Below are positions 27,491 to 37,122 of a stretch of 61,206 bases of DNA, one piece after another. Position 1 is the first letter of the stretch; every line of letters begins with the position of its first letter. The notes below the pieces were generated by a model. That model worked only from the letters and a program-made list of their open reading frames with translations, made no database searches and was not told the DNA's origin. A program made the translations under genes and the position numbers. The stretch covers positions 1 to 61,206 of the forward strand of contig VXUA01000054.1 in NCBI GenBank assembly GCA_009837185.1, written 5' to 3'. Source of the DNA: Gammaproteobacteria bacterium. GTDB taxonomy: Bacteria > Pseudomonadota > Gammaproteobacteria > Pseudomonadales > Azotimanducaceae.

Positions 27491-29536
27491 ATGACTCACG
27501 AAACTAACCAAATCTTAAACGTAGCGCTTATTGGTTCTGGCGGTGCGGGTAAGACACTTCTGAGTGAGGCAATACTTCATGCGGCGAAGGTAACGACTAC
27601 GAAAGGCAGTGTTGATGCTGGTACGACAGTTTCGGACTACTTGCCTCGAGAGAAGTCGACTCAACACTCGTTTAATCCGAGTTTTCTGAGCTTCAGTTTC
27701 AACAATAAACAGTGCACGTTCGTCGATACGCCGGGTTTCCACGACTTTGTAGGTCGCACACTTTCGGTACTTCCTGCCGTTGAGACAGCCGTATTGGTTG
27801 TCGATGCGACGGCTGGAATTGACACATCCACGCTTAGACTGTTCGCTGCCGCTGGCAGTCAGGATTTGTGTCGTGCAATCATCATTAACAAGATTGATGC
27901 GGATAACGTTGATCTCGAAGGATTAGTCGATCAAATTCAACACTTGGTTGGCTCAGAATGTCTTCCAATAAACCTTCCGGCTGGAAGTGGAAGTAAGGTG
28001 GTAGATTGTTTCGGCGAAAGCGATGAAGTTGACACCGATATCGACGACATTGCGTCCGCTCACGAGAAAATCATTGACCAAATCGTCGAAGTCGACGAGG
28101 AACTAATGGAACTATATTTGGAGGGTGAAGAAGATCTGCCGGAAGATAGCGTCCGCGCGGCATTTGGATCCGCACTCAGAGATGGACACTTAATTCCGAT
28201 TTTCTTTGCGTCCGCACACACTGATGTTGGGGTCAAGGAATTTTTAGACACTGCTACTAGCTTGTTACCAAGTCCTGCCGCTGGTAATCACCCTACGTTT
28301 TCAGTTCGATCAGCTAAAGGTGAACGAGAACTCGTACTGGATCAAGATTCATCTAAACCACTATTGGGTCAAGCTGTAAAAATTGCGATCGATCCTTTCC
28401 GCGGTCGTATGGCTATAGTTCGTGTCCACCAGGGCACACTAAAGGCTGGTACTCAGGTGTTTGTAGGGGACGACAGGAAACCGACTAAGGTTCCACACAT
28501 TTACCGACTTGTGGGGGAAGAACAAGTCGAAATCAAGCAAGCAGTTGCCGGTGATATTTGCGCATTGCCGAGAATGGAGACTTCGACTTACAACTGTGTC
28601 CTTCACGATACAAAAGGGGACGAAAGCGTACGCGCACCTTCGGTAGATGTACCCACTCCAGTGTTCGGCCGTGCGATTCGTTTTGAAAATGATAACGAGG
28701 CTCAAAAAATTTCCGAAGCGCTTCAAACAGTTGCTATTGAAGATCCGTCGTTTCGAGTGGTTCACGTCGCAGCTCTTAATGAAACCGTAATACGAGGATT
28801 GGGCGAGTTGCATTTACGGGAAGTGCTTCAAGGAGTTGAAGCCCAACACGGTATCAAGGTTGCTACTGACATCCCTTCGATCGAATACAAAGAAACAATT
28901 ACGGCATCCGCCGAAGGACACAATCGACATAAGAAACAAACTGGTGGAGCTGGTCAGTTTGGCGAGGTTTATTTGCGGATTGAACCCATGGAACGAGGAG
29001 GTGGTTTTGAGTTCGTCGACAAAGTCGTTGGCGGAGTAATACCGGGTCAGTTCATTCCAGCGGTCGAAAAAGGTGTAAAACAAATTTTGGATAAAGGTGC
29101 TATTTCGGGTCATGAACTTCAGGACGTGCGAGTAACCGTGTACGACGGCAAACACCATCCAGTGGACTCGAAAGAAATTGCTTTTGTCCAAGCTGGAAAG
29201 AAAGCATTTATAGATGCAGTGGCAAAAGCAAGACCCATCGTCATGGAACCTGTTGTCAGCGTCAACATGAACGTACCCAGTGACTGTATGGGAGACGTAA
29301 CAGGAGACTTCGCATCCATGGGTGGCATTGTTAACGGTTCGACGGTACTACAGGATTCAACGACGGACATTTCCGGGCAGGTTCCTTTAAGAGAACTACA
29401 GCAATATCACGCGCGACTCAGTTCGATTACCGGTGGAAAGGGTAGTTACACAATGGAATTCAGTCATTACGCTGCGGTTCAACCACAACTACAGAAGGAA
29501 TTAGCTTCTGGCTTCGTTGCTATTGAAGAAGACTGA
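27491..29536 (+). CDS. Elongation factor G-like GTPase (EF-G2 type)
   Basis: 681 residues. G domain with P-loop LIGSGGAGKTLLSEAI, DTPGF and NKID motifs, then domains II to V (GGAGQFGEVYLRIEPMERGGGFEF is the domain III-IV junction type). The P-loop is GSGGAGKT rather than the GHVDHGKT or GHIDAGKT of canonical EF-G, and the protein is shorter, as in the EF-G-like subfamily whose precise role is not settled (ribosome-associated GTPase). Canonical fusA is normally in the str operon and presumably lies elsewhere. The gene stands between guaA and tadA with an 87-bp leader. Confidence 0.85.
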   Translation: MTHETNQILNVALIGSGGAGKTLLSEAILHAAKVTTTKGSVDAGTTVSDYLPREKSTQHSFNPSFLSFSFNNKQCTFVDTPGFHDFVGRTLSVLPAVETAVLVVDATAGIDTSTLRLFAAAGSQDLCRAIIINKIDADNVDLEGLVDQIQHLVGSECLPINLPAGSGSKVVDCFGESDEVDTDIDDIASAHEKIIDQIVEVDEELMELYLEGEEDLPEDSVRAAFGSALRDGHLIPIFFASAHTDVGVKEFLDTATSLLPSPAAGNHPTFSVRSAKGERELVLDQDSSKPLLGQAVKIAIDPFRGRMAIVRVHQGTLKAGTQVFVGDDRKPTKVPHIYRLVGEEQVEIKQAVAGDICALPRMETSTYNCVLHDTKGDESVRAPSVDVPTPVFGRAIRFENDNEAQKISEALQTVAIEDPSFRVVHVAALNETVIRGLGELHLREVLQGVEAQHGIKVATDIPSIEYKETITASAEGHNRHKKQTGGAGQFGEVYLRIEPMERGGGFEFVDKVVGGVIPGQFIPAVEKGVKQILDKGAISGHELQDVRVTVYDGKHHPVDSKEIAFVQAGKKAFIDAVAKARPIVMEPVVSVNMNVPSDCMGDVTGDFASMGGIVNGSTVLQDSTTDISGQVPLRELQQYHARLSSITGGKGSYTMEFSHYAAVQPQLQKELASGFVAIEED

Positions 29537-29545
29537 TTTCTGCAT

Positions 29546-29998
29546 GTGAACCACGAACTTCACATGCACCAAGCGCTTGCCCTAGCGAGGGAAGCCCAAG
29601 TTGCCGGTGAAGTACCTGTCGGTGCCATCGTCGTACTCGAAGACGCGGTGGTAGGGAAGGGAGTCAATCGCTCCATTCAGAACAAGGACCCCACTGCGCA
29701 TGCGGAATGTGAAGCACTGCGCGACGCAGCTCGACGACTTGGAAATTATCGACTGCCGGGTACGACCGTCTTCGTTACTGTTGAGCCATGCATGATGTGT
29801 GTTGGCGCGATGGTACATGCTAGAGTAAGCCAACTCGTTTTTGGTACGAGAGAACCAAAATCTGGTGTGATTGTTAGCAACGTCCAAGCGTTGCAGCTTC
29901 CACATTGGAATCACACTATCGAATACACCGAAGGAATACTTTCTAAAGAAAGCAAACAGTTGATGCAGGAGTTTTTCCGTTCTCGTCGAGTTGCTTAG
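29546..29998 (+). CDS. tadA: tRNA-specific adenosine deaminase TadA
   Basis: 150 residues, GTG start nine bases after the EF-G-like gene. Zinc-deaminase motifs HAECEALRDA (His, catalytic Glu) and EPCMMCVGAMVHAR (two Cys ligands) are intact. It converts A34 to inosine in tRNA-Arg(ACG), essential for CGN decoding. A start at the in-frame ATG 29564 would remove six residues and cannot be excluded. Neighbouring purL matches the conserved gammaproteobacterial order. Confidence 0.95.
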   Translation: MNHELHMHQALALAREAQVAGEVPVGAIVVLEDAVVGKGVNRSIQNKDPTAHAECEALRDAARRLGNYRLPGTTVFVTVEPCMMCVGAMVHARVSQLVFGTREPKSGVIVSNVQALQLPHWNHTIEYTEGILSKESKQLMQEFFRSRRVA

Positions 29999-30024
29999 CG
30001 TTCGCTTAAAAAGAGACTGCGTCA

Positions 30025-33000
30025 ATGACTAAGTTGTACGTACACTCTGGCGGTATTGCGCACGGAGCTAGTGTCTATGACAAGCTTCTCGTACATCTGA
30101 AGCAAATTAATCCAGAGATCTCTTACGTTTCTGCTCGATTCGTTCACATCGCGAAACTAAATGGTCCGCTGACTCCGCAACTTCAGAGTGTCGCTGATTC
30201 ATTACTCAGCTATGGTGTACAAGCACCGGCTGACACAGACACAAAACCTCAAATCACTGTAGTCCCAAGACATGGTACGATTTCACCTTGGTCGAGTAAA
30301 GCAACCGATGTGTTTCGATTATGTGGTCTAGATGCAATTGATCGAGTGGAGCGAGGTGTCCGGTGGTACTTGAACACCTGGTCGGATGAATGCACGCGCC
30401 TACTTCACGATCGTATGACAGAGTCCGTACTTTACGAAGAGAGTTTTAACGAATTATTCCTAGAACAGACTCCGCAACTTTTCTCCCACATAGAGTTGCA
30501 CGACGATCCGTTTGATGCGATTCAGCAGGTCAACCGTAAATTTGGTCTCGCGTTGTCCAATGACGAGATTCAATATCTCATCGACGTCTATCGTGAAATG
30601 GGTCGAGATCCTACGGATGTCGAACTCATGATGTTCGGTCAAGTCAATTCCGAACATTGTCGTCATAAGATTTTTAATGCTGATTGGATCATTGACGGCG
30701 AGGCAAATCCGGAATCGTTGTTTCAAAAAATTCGGACGACAACTGGAGTGATTAATGCCCGCGGTATCGTTTCTGCATATAGAGATAACGCGGCAGTGAT
30801 TGAAGGTTCTCTCGACACGCGTTTTTGTCCGGATCCAATGTCTCGTGCCTACCAACCATTGGAAGGGTTGAATGACATTCTCATGAAAGTCGAGACACAC
30901 AATCATCCGACTGCAATTTCACCGTTCCCAGGAGCTGCGACTGGATCAGGTGGTGAAATTCGAGACGAAGGGGCAGTAGGGCGTGGGTCGAAGCCCAAAG
31001 CGGGATTGGTAGGTTTCACAACTTCGCATTTACGAATTCCCGGACACGTACAACCCTGGGAAAAAGATCTAAGCAAACCGAACCATCTAGCCAGTCCGCT
31101 AGAGATAATGTTGGAAGGACCGTTGGGCGCGGCGGGATACAACAATGAATTTGGACGTCCCGCTCTCGTCGGGTATTTTCGAACATTTGAACATCGTACA
31201 ACCAGTGAAATTACTTGGGGCTATCACAAACCAATCATGATTGCAGGAGGAATAGGTTCGGTGTTTCGGGAGCACGTTAACGAAGTTGTTCCTCATAGTT
31301 CGTCGGTCTTAATCGTGCTTGGCGGCCCAGCGATGCTGATTGGTTTAGGTGGCGGATCCAGTTCCAGTCTGACTTCTGGCCTGTCCGACGTAGATTTGGA
31401 CTTTGCTTCCGTGCAACGCGATAATGCAGAACTAGAACGGCGGTGTCAGGAAGTTATTGATGCATGTACTGCGTTGCTGCAAGACAATCCAATTCAATTG
31501 ATCCATGATGTAGGTGCGGGTGGGTTGTCGAATGCAATTCCGGAGCTTGTAACAGACTTAGGAAAAGGTGCTTGCATTGAATTACGTGCTGTTCCGAGCG
31601 CGGATTCTGGAATGTCGCCGCTCGAATTGTGGTGTAACGAAGCTCAAGAACGTTATGTACTCTCCATAGCTCCAGAGAAAAAAGCGCTATTTGAGGAGAT
31701 TTGTGATCGGGAACGGTGTCCTTTTGCTGTAATCGGTAACACCGATAGTCGCGCGAAATTGACTGTGAAGGACGAAGTCTTCAACGAATCAGTAATTGAT
31801 TTGACGCTCGAAACCCTGTTTGGGAGTCCCCCGCGTTTTCGACGTGAGTTTACTCGAACCGAAAGACCTCAGACGAAGTTTTCTACTACGGAACTCGATC
31901 TCGTCGAGTCGATTTCGCGAGTATTGAGCCTTCCAACTGTCGCATCCAAGAAATTTTTGATCACCATCGGAGATCGTAGCATTACAGGTTTTGTTGCTCG
32001 GGATCAGATGGTTGGTCCCTATCAAGTTCCTGTCGCAGACGCGGCTATTACTATTGGGGGATTCGAAACATATACCGGTGAGGCAATGGCAATGGGTGAA
32101 CGATCACCAGTGGCAACATTGAACCCTTCGGCGTCAGCGCGACTAGCGATAGCAGAAGCGCTAACCAATTTGTCCTCAGTGCACTACACTTCCATAGATC
32201 GTATTGTGTTGTCTGCAAATTGGATGGCTGCTAGTGGTTTTAGTAGTGAAGATGAAGCCCTTCACGACGCCGTAACTGCCGCTACGACACTCTGTCGAAC
32301 TTTAGGTATTGCGATTCCTGTTGGAAAAGACAGTTTGTCGATGCGTACGCAATGGACAGAATCTGATTCTGAGCAGTTGGTCGTTTCACCAGTTTCACTG
32401 ATCGCTTCGGCGTTTGTACCCGTACCAGACGTACGTCAAGCTCTAACGCCTCGTTTGGTCAGCAGTGAATCTGTACTTGTGTTATTGGAACTCAGTTCAA
32501 ACCGACGCTTAGGAGGTAGTGCTTTAGCACTAGTTAACCGTTGCTTAGGCGCGGAAACCCCGAATGTAGACGACGCGTCAAAACTGCGAAGACTGCTCGA
32601 AGTCTTACAACGAGTCCACGAACTCAAATGGGCTTTGAGTATGCATGATCGGTCAGACGGTGGGTTGGTGGTAACGGTATTAGAGATGTCGTTCGCGAGT
32701 CGCTTGGGGGTGGATTTGCATGTTCGAGAGAACTGGGCTGAAGAATTATTTGCTGAGGAAATCGGCGTGGTGTTAGAAGTTCCCACCTCGCGTGTGCAAG
32801 ATGTGATCGATTTGGCAAGTGCCAATGAACTTGTTGCTACCGAAATAGGTCAAGTTCGTGCGAACGAAGAATTTCGTGTCTTGCGGGCAGATCGAGTACT
32901 TCTAGCGGATTCAATAGTACATTTAGAAAAACGTTGGGCTCAAACAAGCTACCTCATGCAGCGACTACGAGATGATTCAGACTCTGCAGACAGTGAATTT

Positions 33001-33867
33001 GCCTTAATAGAAGAGCGCGACCCCGGTTTGCAGGAAAAACTGACTTTTTCTATAAGTCAAGAAAGTCGACCCAAATCTAGAAAAACACATCGACCACGAG
33101 TTGCAGTTTTACGTGATCAAGGGGTGAACGGGCACATTGAAATGGGCGCAGCGTTCTATTACGCAGGTTTTGATAGCGTCGATGTCCACATGACAGATCT
33201 GTTTTCGCAACGAGTCTCGCTGGAACAGTTTCAAGTACTTGCTGCTTGTGGTGGTTTTTCCTATGGCGATGTTTTGGGTGGCGGTGGTGGATGGGCAAAA
33301 TCGATATTGTTCAATGAACTGGTGCGTACTCAGTTTGAGGAGTTTTTTAACCGTGAAGATTCCCTGGCCTTAGGTGTGTGTAATGGGTGTCAAATGATGG
33401 TTCAGCTCCGGGATTTGATTCCTGGGAGTAGCAATTGGCCGGTGATTCATCGAAATACCTCGGATCGATTTGAAGCCCGCACCGTGCAGGTGAAGATTCT
33501 AAATTCAAACTCTGTCTGGTTGAAGAGAATGTCGGACAGCCAGTTACCGATACCTGTCGCTCACGGCGAGGGTCGCATTGACTGTCGCGAGTCTAGCGAG
33601 AACGTTCGTCGGAAAAAGGAACATCTCGTGATGCATTACACCGATGGGGCCGGTGAGCCAACGGAGAAATACCCGTTGAACCCGAACGGTTCAGTAGAAG
33701 GCGTCGCAGGTTTCGTATCTGAAAATGGCAACGTTTTAGCGATGATGCCGCATCCAGAACGGGTGTTTCGAACAGTTCAAAACTCCTGGTATGATCCCCA
33801 ATATCGCGATCGAGAATTTGGTCCGTGGTTTCAACTATTTCGTAATGCGTTCGACGCGTTGAACTAA
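30025..33867 (+). CDS. purL: Phosphoribosylformylglycinamidine synthase
   Basis: 1280 residues, the large single-chain form typical of gammaproteobacteria (E. coli 1295). In order: N-terminal PurS-like domain, a linker with GQVNSEHCRHKIFNADWIID, the two AIRS-like halves with ETHNHPTAISPFPGAATGSG and GGGSSSSLTSG, and a C-terminal glutamine amidotransferase domain with ALGVCNGCQMMVQL and MMPHPERVFR. It performs the fourth step of purine synthesis, FGAR to FGAM. With guaBA and purT, purine genes are concentrated in this part of the window. Confidence 0.97.
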   Translation: MTKLYVHSGGIAHGASVYDKLLVHLKQINPEISYVSARFVHIAKLNGPLTPQLQSVADSLLSYGVQAPADTDTKPQITVVPRHGTISPWSSKATDVFRLCGLDAIDRVERGVRWYLNTWSDECTRLLHDRMTESVLYEESFNELFLEQTPQLFSHIELHDDPFDAIQQVNRKFGLALSNDEIQYLIDVYREMGRDPTDVELMMFGQVNSEHCRHKIFNADWIIDGEANPESLFQKIRTTTGVINARGIVSAYRDNAAVIEGSLDTRFCPDPMSRAYQPLEGLNDILMKVETHNHPTAISPFPGAATGSGGEIRDEGAVGRGSKPKAGLVGFTTSHLRIPGHVQPWEKDLSKPNHLASPLEIMLEGPLGAAGYNNEFGRPALVGYFRTFEHRTTSEITWGYHKPIMIAGGIGSVFREHVNEVVPHSSSVLIVLGGPAMLIGLGGGSSSSLTSGLSDVDLDFASVQRDNAELERRCQEVIDACTALLQDNPIQLIHDVGAGGLSNAIPELVTDLGKGACIELRAVPSADSGMSPLELWCNEAQERYVLSIAPEKKALFEEICDRERCPFAVIGNTDSRAKLTVKDEVFNESVIDLTLETLFGSPPRFRREFTRTERPQTKFSTTELDLVESISRVLSLPTVASKKFLITIGDRSITGFVARDQMVGPYQVPVADAAITIGGFETYTGEAMAMGERSPVATLNPSASARLAIAEALTNLSSVHYTSIDRIVLSANWMAASGFSSEDEALHDAVTAATTLCRTLGIAIPVGKDSLSMRTQWTESDSEQLVVSPVSLIASAFVPVPDVRQALTPRLVSSESVLVLLELSSNRRLGGSALALVNRCLGAETPNVDDASKLRRLLEVLQRVHELKWALSMHDRSDGGLVVTVLEMSFASRLGVDLHVRENWAEELFAEEIGVVLEVPTSRVQDVIDLASANELVATEIGQVRANEEFRVLRADRVLLADSIVHLEKRWAQTSYLMQRLRDDSDSADSEFALIEERDPGLQEKLTFSISQESRPKSRKTHRPRVAVLRDQGVNGHIEMGAAFYYAGFDSVDVHMTDLFSQRVSLEQFQVLAACGGFSYGDVLGGGGGWAKSILFNELVRTQFEEFFNREDSLALGVCNGCQMMVQLRDLIPGSSNWPVIHRNTSDRFEARTVQVKILNSNSVWLKRMSDSQLPIPVAHGEGRIDCRESSENVRRKKEHLVMHYTDGAGEPTEKYPLNPNGSVEGVAGFVSENGNVLAMMPHPERVFRTVQNSWYDPQYRDREFGPWFQLFRNAFDALN

Positions 33868-33884
33868 TCTATTTGAGAATATCT

Positions 33885-35162
33885 ATGTCTACAGAAAACT
33901 TTGTCCCGACTGCACCCTCCCAGAGAATCGAGTCGATAGATGTACTCCGTGGATGGGTGGTGCTTGGAATCTTAACCATCAACATTGTTTTCTTTGGACT
34001 ACCGTATGTAGTAGGTGGCAATCCAACACTATTTGGAACGTTCGAAGGAGTGGATGTATTCGCTTTCATTTGTTCTCAGGTGGTGTTTGAGGGAGCGCAA
34101 AGGACTATTTTTTCAATGTTGTTCGGTGCGGGAGTGCTCTTGTTTATTGAGCGACTCACCGCAGATGAGAGACACACAAGAATTGGTGGCTTGTACTATC
34201 GGCGAATGATCGGACTGATGCTGTTTGGGTTGATCGATATGTACTTACTTCTGTGGTTTGGGGACATCATATTCCTATACGGATTTGTCGGACTCTTCCT
34301 TTACTTTTTGAGGAACGTCTCGACGAAGACGCTTTTGACTCTCTCGGGAATCTTGCTAGTCATATCTACCCTGATGTTCGGTGGAATACAAGCACTCAAG
34401 GTATTCATGATAGAACCCGGTATTGAACGTGCCCTAGAGAAGGTTGAACGCGGTGAAGGGTTGGATAGGCTTGAAACGGAGTACCTCGAAATGTACAACG
34501 AATTCGTTGACGTTGAGGACCAAATCGTACAGGAAGTCGAGGCAAAACAGCAAGGCTATCTCTCAGCGTATCCTTACATCGTAGACATGATTAATTTAGC
34601 ACAATGGGTGGCTTTACCAATGTACTCTTTCTGGGACGTAGTGCTAATGATGATGATGGGGATGGCACTCTATCGACTACGTGTATTCGACGCGTCGAGA
34701 ACCGTGCGAACGTATCTTACCATGGCGTTGGTAGGTTTTGGAATCGGCGTTTCTATCAATATATATGAGGTGTATACGACCGTAAGTCAAAACTATAGTA
34801 TTTCATCACAAGTCCAGTGGACCTATCATCTGGGTCGTCTCGCCATGGCGATCGGGTACATCGGTGCAATAATGCTTATCTGTAAGGTTGGAGTGCTACC
34901 AAGCGTTCGGAGCAGTCTCGCGGCGGTAGGGAGAATGGCGCTAACGAATTATCTAGTGCAGTCGATTCTAGCTCTTGTATACTTTATTCTTCTTGGGTAC
35001 TTCGGTCAACTTAGATATCACGAACTGTACTATGTCGTTTTCGGAATTTGGGTTCTGCAACTAGTTTATAGTCCTTGGTGGCTCAAGCGATTTCGATACG
35101 GTCCAGCAGAGTACTTGTGGCGACGCTGGACTTATGGTCGCGGAGTTTCCAATCGTCTGTGA
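33885..35162 (+). CDS. DUF418 family multi-pass membrane protein
   Basis: 425 residues from ATG 33885 (a TTG at 33873 would add four). The N-terminal RIESIDVLRGWVVLGILTIN and the C-terminal LAAVGRMALTNYLVQSI...YGQ-type region followed by YGPAEYLWRRWTYGR are typical of DUF418 proteins, related to the YeiB group; about eight to ten membrane helices are visible. Role unknown for the family; proposals include transport or acyl transfer. A charged, probably cytoplasmic or periplasmic loop lies at about 180-225. It starts 18 bp after purL but is functionally unrelated as far as can be seen. Confidence 0.85.
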   Translation: MSTENFVPTAPSQRIESIDVLRGWVVLGILTINIVFFGLPYVVGGNPTLFGTFEGVDVFAFICSQVVFEGAQRTIFSMLFGAGVLLFIERLTADERHTRIGGLYYRRMIGLMLFGLIDMYLLLWFGDIIFLYGFVGLFLYFLRNVSTKTLLTLSGILLVISTLMFGGIQALKVFMIEPGIERALEKVERGEGLDRLETEYLEMYNEFVDVEDQIVQEVEAKQQGYLSAYPYIVDMINLAQWVALPMYSFWDVVLMMMMGMALYRLRVFDASRTVRTYLTMALVGFGIGVSINIYEVYTTVSQNYSISSQVQWTYHLGRLAMAIGYIGAIMLICKVGVLPSVRSSLAAVGRMALTNYLVQSILALVYFILLGYFGQLRYHELYYVVFGIWVLQLVYSPWWLKRFRYGPAEYLWRRWTYGRGVSNRL

Positions 35163-35291
35163 TTCAAGTGTGGTCTTTCAAAGAGGAGCCGTCGACAGCA
35201 CACTTGCACACTTTGCGAAGAGGAATCTTCTAATCCTCAATCTGTGGTTGGTCTTATACGCTGTTGATGTATTGGGTTAAAAAGAACTTTC

Positions 35292-35813
35292 ATGCCCACG
35301 TATGAATTGGACTCACATAGAGTTGAAACCGAGACTGGAGTATGGATTGCGCCTACCGCGTCAGTAATTGGTCGCGTGTTCCTGTGTCAAGATTCCAGCA
35401 TTTGGTGGGGCACAGTTTTGCGCGGCGACTATGATTTGATACGCGTGGGAAGAGCTACGAATGTTCAAGATAACTGCGTCATTCACACCGATCCAGGCTT
35501 TCCGGTCATCATCGGCGATCGAGTCTCAATCGGACACAACGCTGTTGTACACGGGTGCACAATAGGAGACAATAGCCTGATTGGCATTAACTCGACCATA
35601 CTAAACGGTGTCGAGATAGGTGAGTGTGTTCTAGTGGGTTCAAATTCACTGGTCACGGAAGGAAAATCGATACCCGACGGAGTGCTGGTGTTGGGTTCCC
35701 CCGGTCGTGTAGTGCGCGACCTAACACCGAATGAAATAGCCGAACTACCAAGGCATGCCGATCGATACGTTCGAAATGCTACACGCTTCCGTACCAACCT
35801 GTCAATTTCCTGA
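35292..35813 (+). CDS. Gamma-carbonic anhydrase family protein
   Basis: 173 residues of left-handed beta-helix hexapeptide repeats ([20 protein letters not shown] onward). The three zinc-ligand histidines of the gamma class are present in VIHTDPG and IGHNAVVHG. Homologues include YrdA and PaaY; activity ranges from carbonic anhydrase to thioesterase, so the reaction is not certain. ATG 35292 is preceded by a 129-bp gap after the DUF418 gene. The stop is 16 bp before the preferred purT start. Confidence 0.9.
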   Translation: MPTYELDSHRVETETGVWIAPTASVIGRVFLCQDSSIWWGTVLRGDYDLIRVGRATNVQDNCVIHTDPGFPVIIGDRVSIGHNAVVHGCTIGDNSLIGINSTILNGVEIGECVLVGSNSLVTEGKSIPDGVLVLGSPGRVVRDLTPNEIAELPRHADRYVRNATRFRTNLSIS

Positions 35814-35829
35814 ATGCAGAGACTTTGAG

Positions 35830-37011
35830 ATGGTTCAAATTGGAACTCCACTTAGTCCTCGTGCGAAACGTGTGATGCTACTTGGAAGTGGAGAACTAGG
35901 AAAAGAAGTAGTCATTGAACTACAACGACTCGGTGTCGAGACAGTCGCAGTTGATCGATACGACGATGCACCAGCAATGCAAGTAGCGCATCGTTCGCAT
36001 ACCATGGATATGCGGGACTCTCAACGATTGGCTGAACTCGTTAAAGACGAAACTCCCGATTTCATCGTGCCGGAGATTGAAGCAATCGCAACCGACGCTC
36101 TTGTGTCTCTAGAAGAACAAGGATTTAGAGTCGTACCATCAGCACGCGCAGCACATATGACAATGAACCGAGAACGTATTCGGAGTTTAGCAGCGCAAGA
36201 ATTGGGCGTACCGGTGTGTGACTTTCGCTTTGCTTCCAACAGAGATGAATTCTTGGAAGCGGTTGAACAAGTTGGACTGCCATGTGTAGTCAAACCAACT
36301 ATGAGTTCATCCGGGAAAGGACAGTCTACCATTCGTAAGAATGAACAACTTGAATCTGCGTGGGAATATGCGCTCGGCGGCACGCGTGGAACAGCAGATC
36401 AGGTCATTGTCGAAGAATTGATCGACTTTGACTACGAAATCACATTGTTGACGATTCGACACGTAGACGGTACCGCTTTTTGCGAACCAATAGGTCATCG
36501 TCAGGAAGGGGGCGACTATCAAGAATCATGGCAACCCCATCCAATGGCGCAGAGTGTTTTAAATCGATGTCAAAAAATCGCTACTCAAGTAACCGATTCA
36601 CTTGGTGGACTTGGGTTGTTTGGGGTAGAGTTTTTTGTAAAGGACGAAACTGTTTGGTTCAGTGAATTGAGTCCTCGCCCACACGATACCGGTATGGTGA
36701 CCATGATTAGTCAAGACTTGTCTGAATTCGCGCTCCATGTACGCGCATTTCTTGGTCTTCCCATTCCCGAGATCGAGTTTTTTGGACCTAGTGCTAGCGC
36801 CGTGATATCAGTTCATGGTGACTCTAACCAGGTGGTCTATGGAAATTTAGATCAAGCTCTAGTGCAACCTCAGACCGAAATAAGGTTGTTTGGTAAGCCT
36901 CAAGTACGTGGAGAAAGGCGTATGGGAGTTGCATTATCACGTAGTGATAGTCTTGACAAGGCAAAGGATTCTGCCAAAAAAGCATCGGGTTTGATTCGTA
37001 CCAAACTCTAG
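35830..37011 (+). CDS. purT: Formate-dependent GAR transformylase PurT
   Basis: 393 residues from ATG 35830, matching E. coli PurT (392). The longer frame from 35755 would overlap the preceding gene and add non-homologous residues. ATP-grasp enzyme: N-terminal [20 protein letters not shown], then ESMTMNRER-like [18 protein letters not shown] equivalent, ATP-grasp core [16 protein letters not shown], and [20 protein letters not shown] with the metal-binding Glu and Asn/Ser region. It makes formyl-GAR from formate and ATP, step three of purine synthesis without folate. Confidence 0.95.
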   Translation: MVQIGTPLSPRAKRVMLLGSGELGKEVVIELQRLGVETVAVDRYDDAPAMQVAHRSHTMDMRDSQRLAELVKDETPDFIVPEIEAIATDALVSLEEQGFRVVPSARAAHMTMNRERIRSLAAQELGVPVCDFRFASNRDEFLEAVEQVGLPCVVKPTMSSSGKGQSTIRKNEQLESAWEYALGGTRGTADQVIVEELIDFDYEITLLTIRHVDGTAFCEPIGHRQEGGDYQESWQPHPMAQSVLNRCQKIATQVTDSLGGLGLFGVEFFVKDETVWFSELSPRPHDTGMVTMISQDLSEFALHVRAFLGLPIPEIEFFGPSASAVISVHGDSNQVVYGNLDQALVQPQTEIRLFGKPQVRGERRMGVALSRSDSLDKAKDSAKKASGLIRTKL

Positions 37012-37057
37012 CCGCGTCGCTCGGTACCGTACGCACAACTTGCAACTATTTTGATAG

Positions 37058-37075
37058 TTGTCATACAGTGTTCAT
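37058..37075 (+). promoter_or_regulatory. Possible Pho box upstream of receptor/phytase pair
   Basis: TTGTCAT-ACAG-TGTTCAT: two seven-base half sites separated by four bases, the architecture of PhoB boxes (consensus CTGTCAT repeated every 11 bases). The first half site matches six of seven positions, the second only the TCAT core. It lies 48 bases before the receptor start. Phosphate-starvation control would suit a phytate utilisation unit, but one weak half site makes this tentative. Confidence 0.25.
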
Positions 37076-37122
37076 GTAGAACCTCACAATACGCACTAAC
37101 AAGTCACTCTATTAAGGTTCAC

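Noticed and set aside
28439-28813. Long minus-strand frames inside the EF-G-like gene
   Set aside because: Shadows of the coding strand without homologous features or ribosome binding sites.
35755-35829. Longer purT frame overlapping the gamma-carbonic anhydrase gene
   Set aside because: Added residues are unlike PurT; ATG 35830 gives the standard length.
37043-37060. CAACTAT-TTTG-ATAGTTG hairpin after purT as a terminator
   Set aside because: Stem is only 7 bp, AT-rich, and no T-run follows; it also overlaps the Pho-box-like site.
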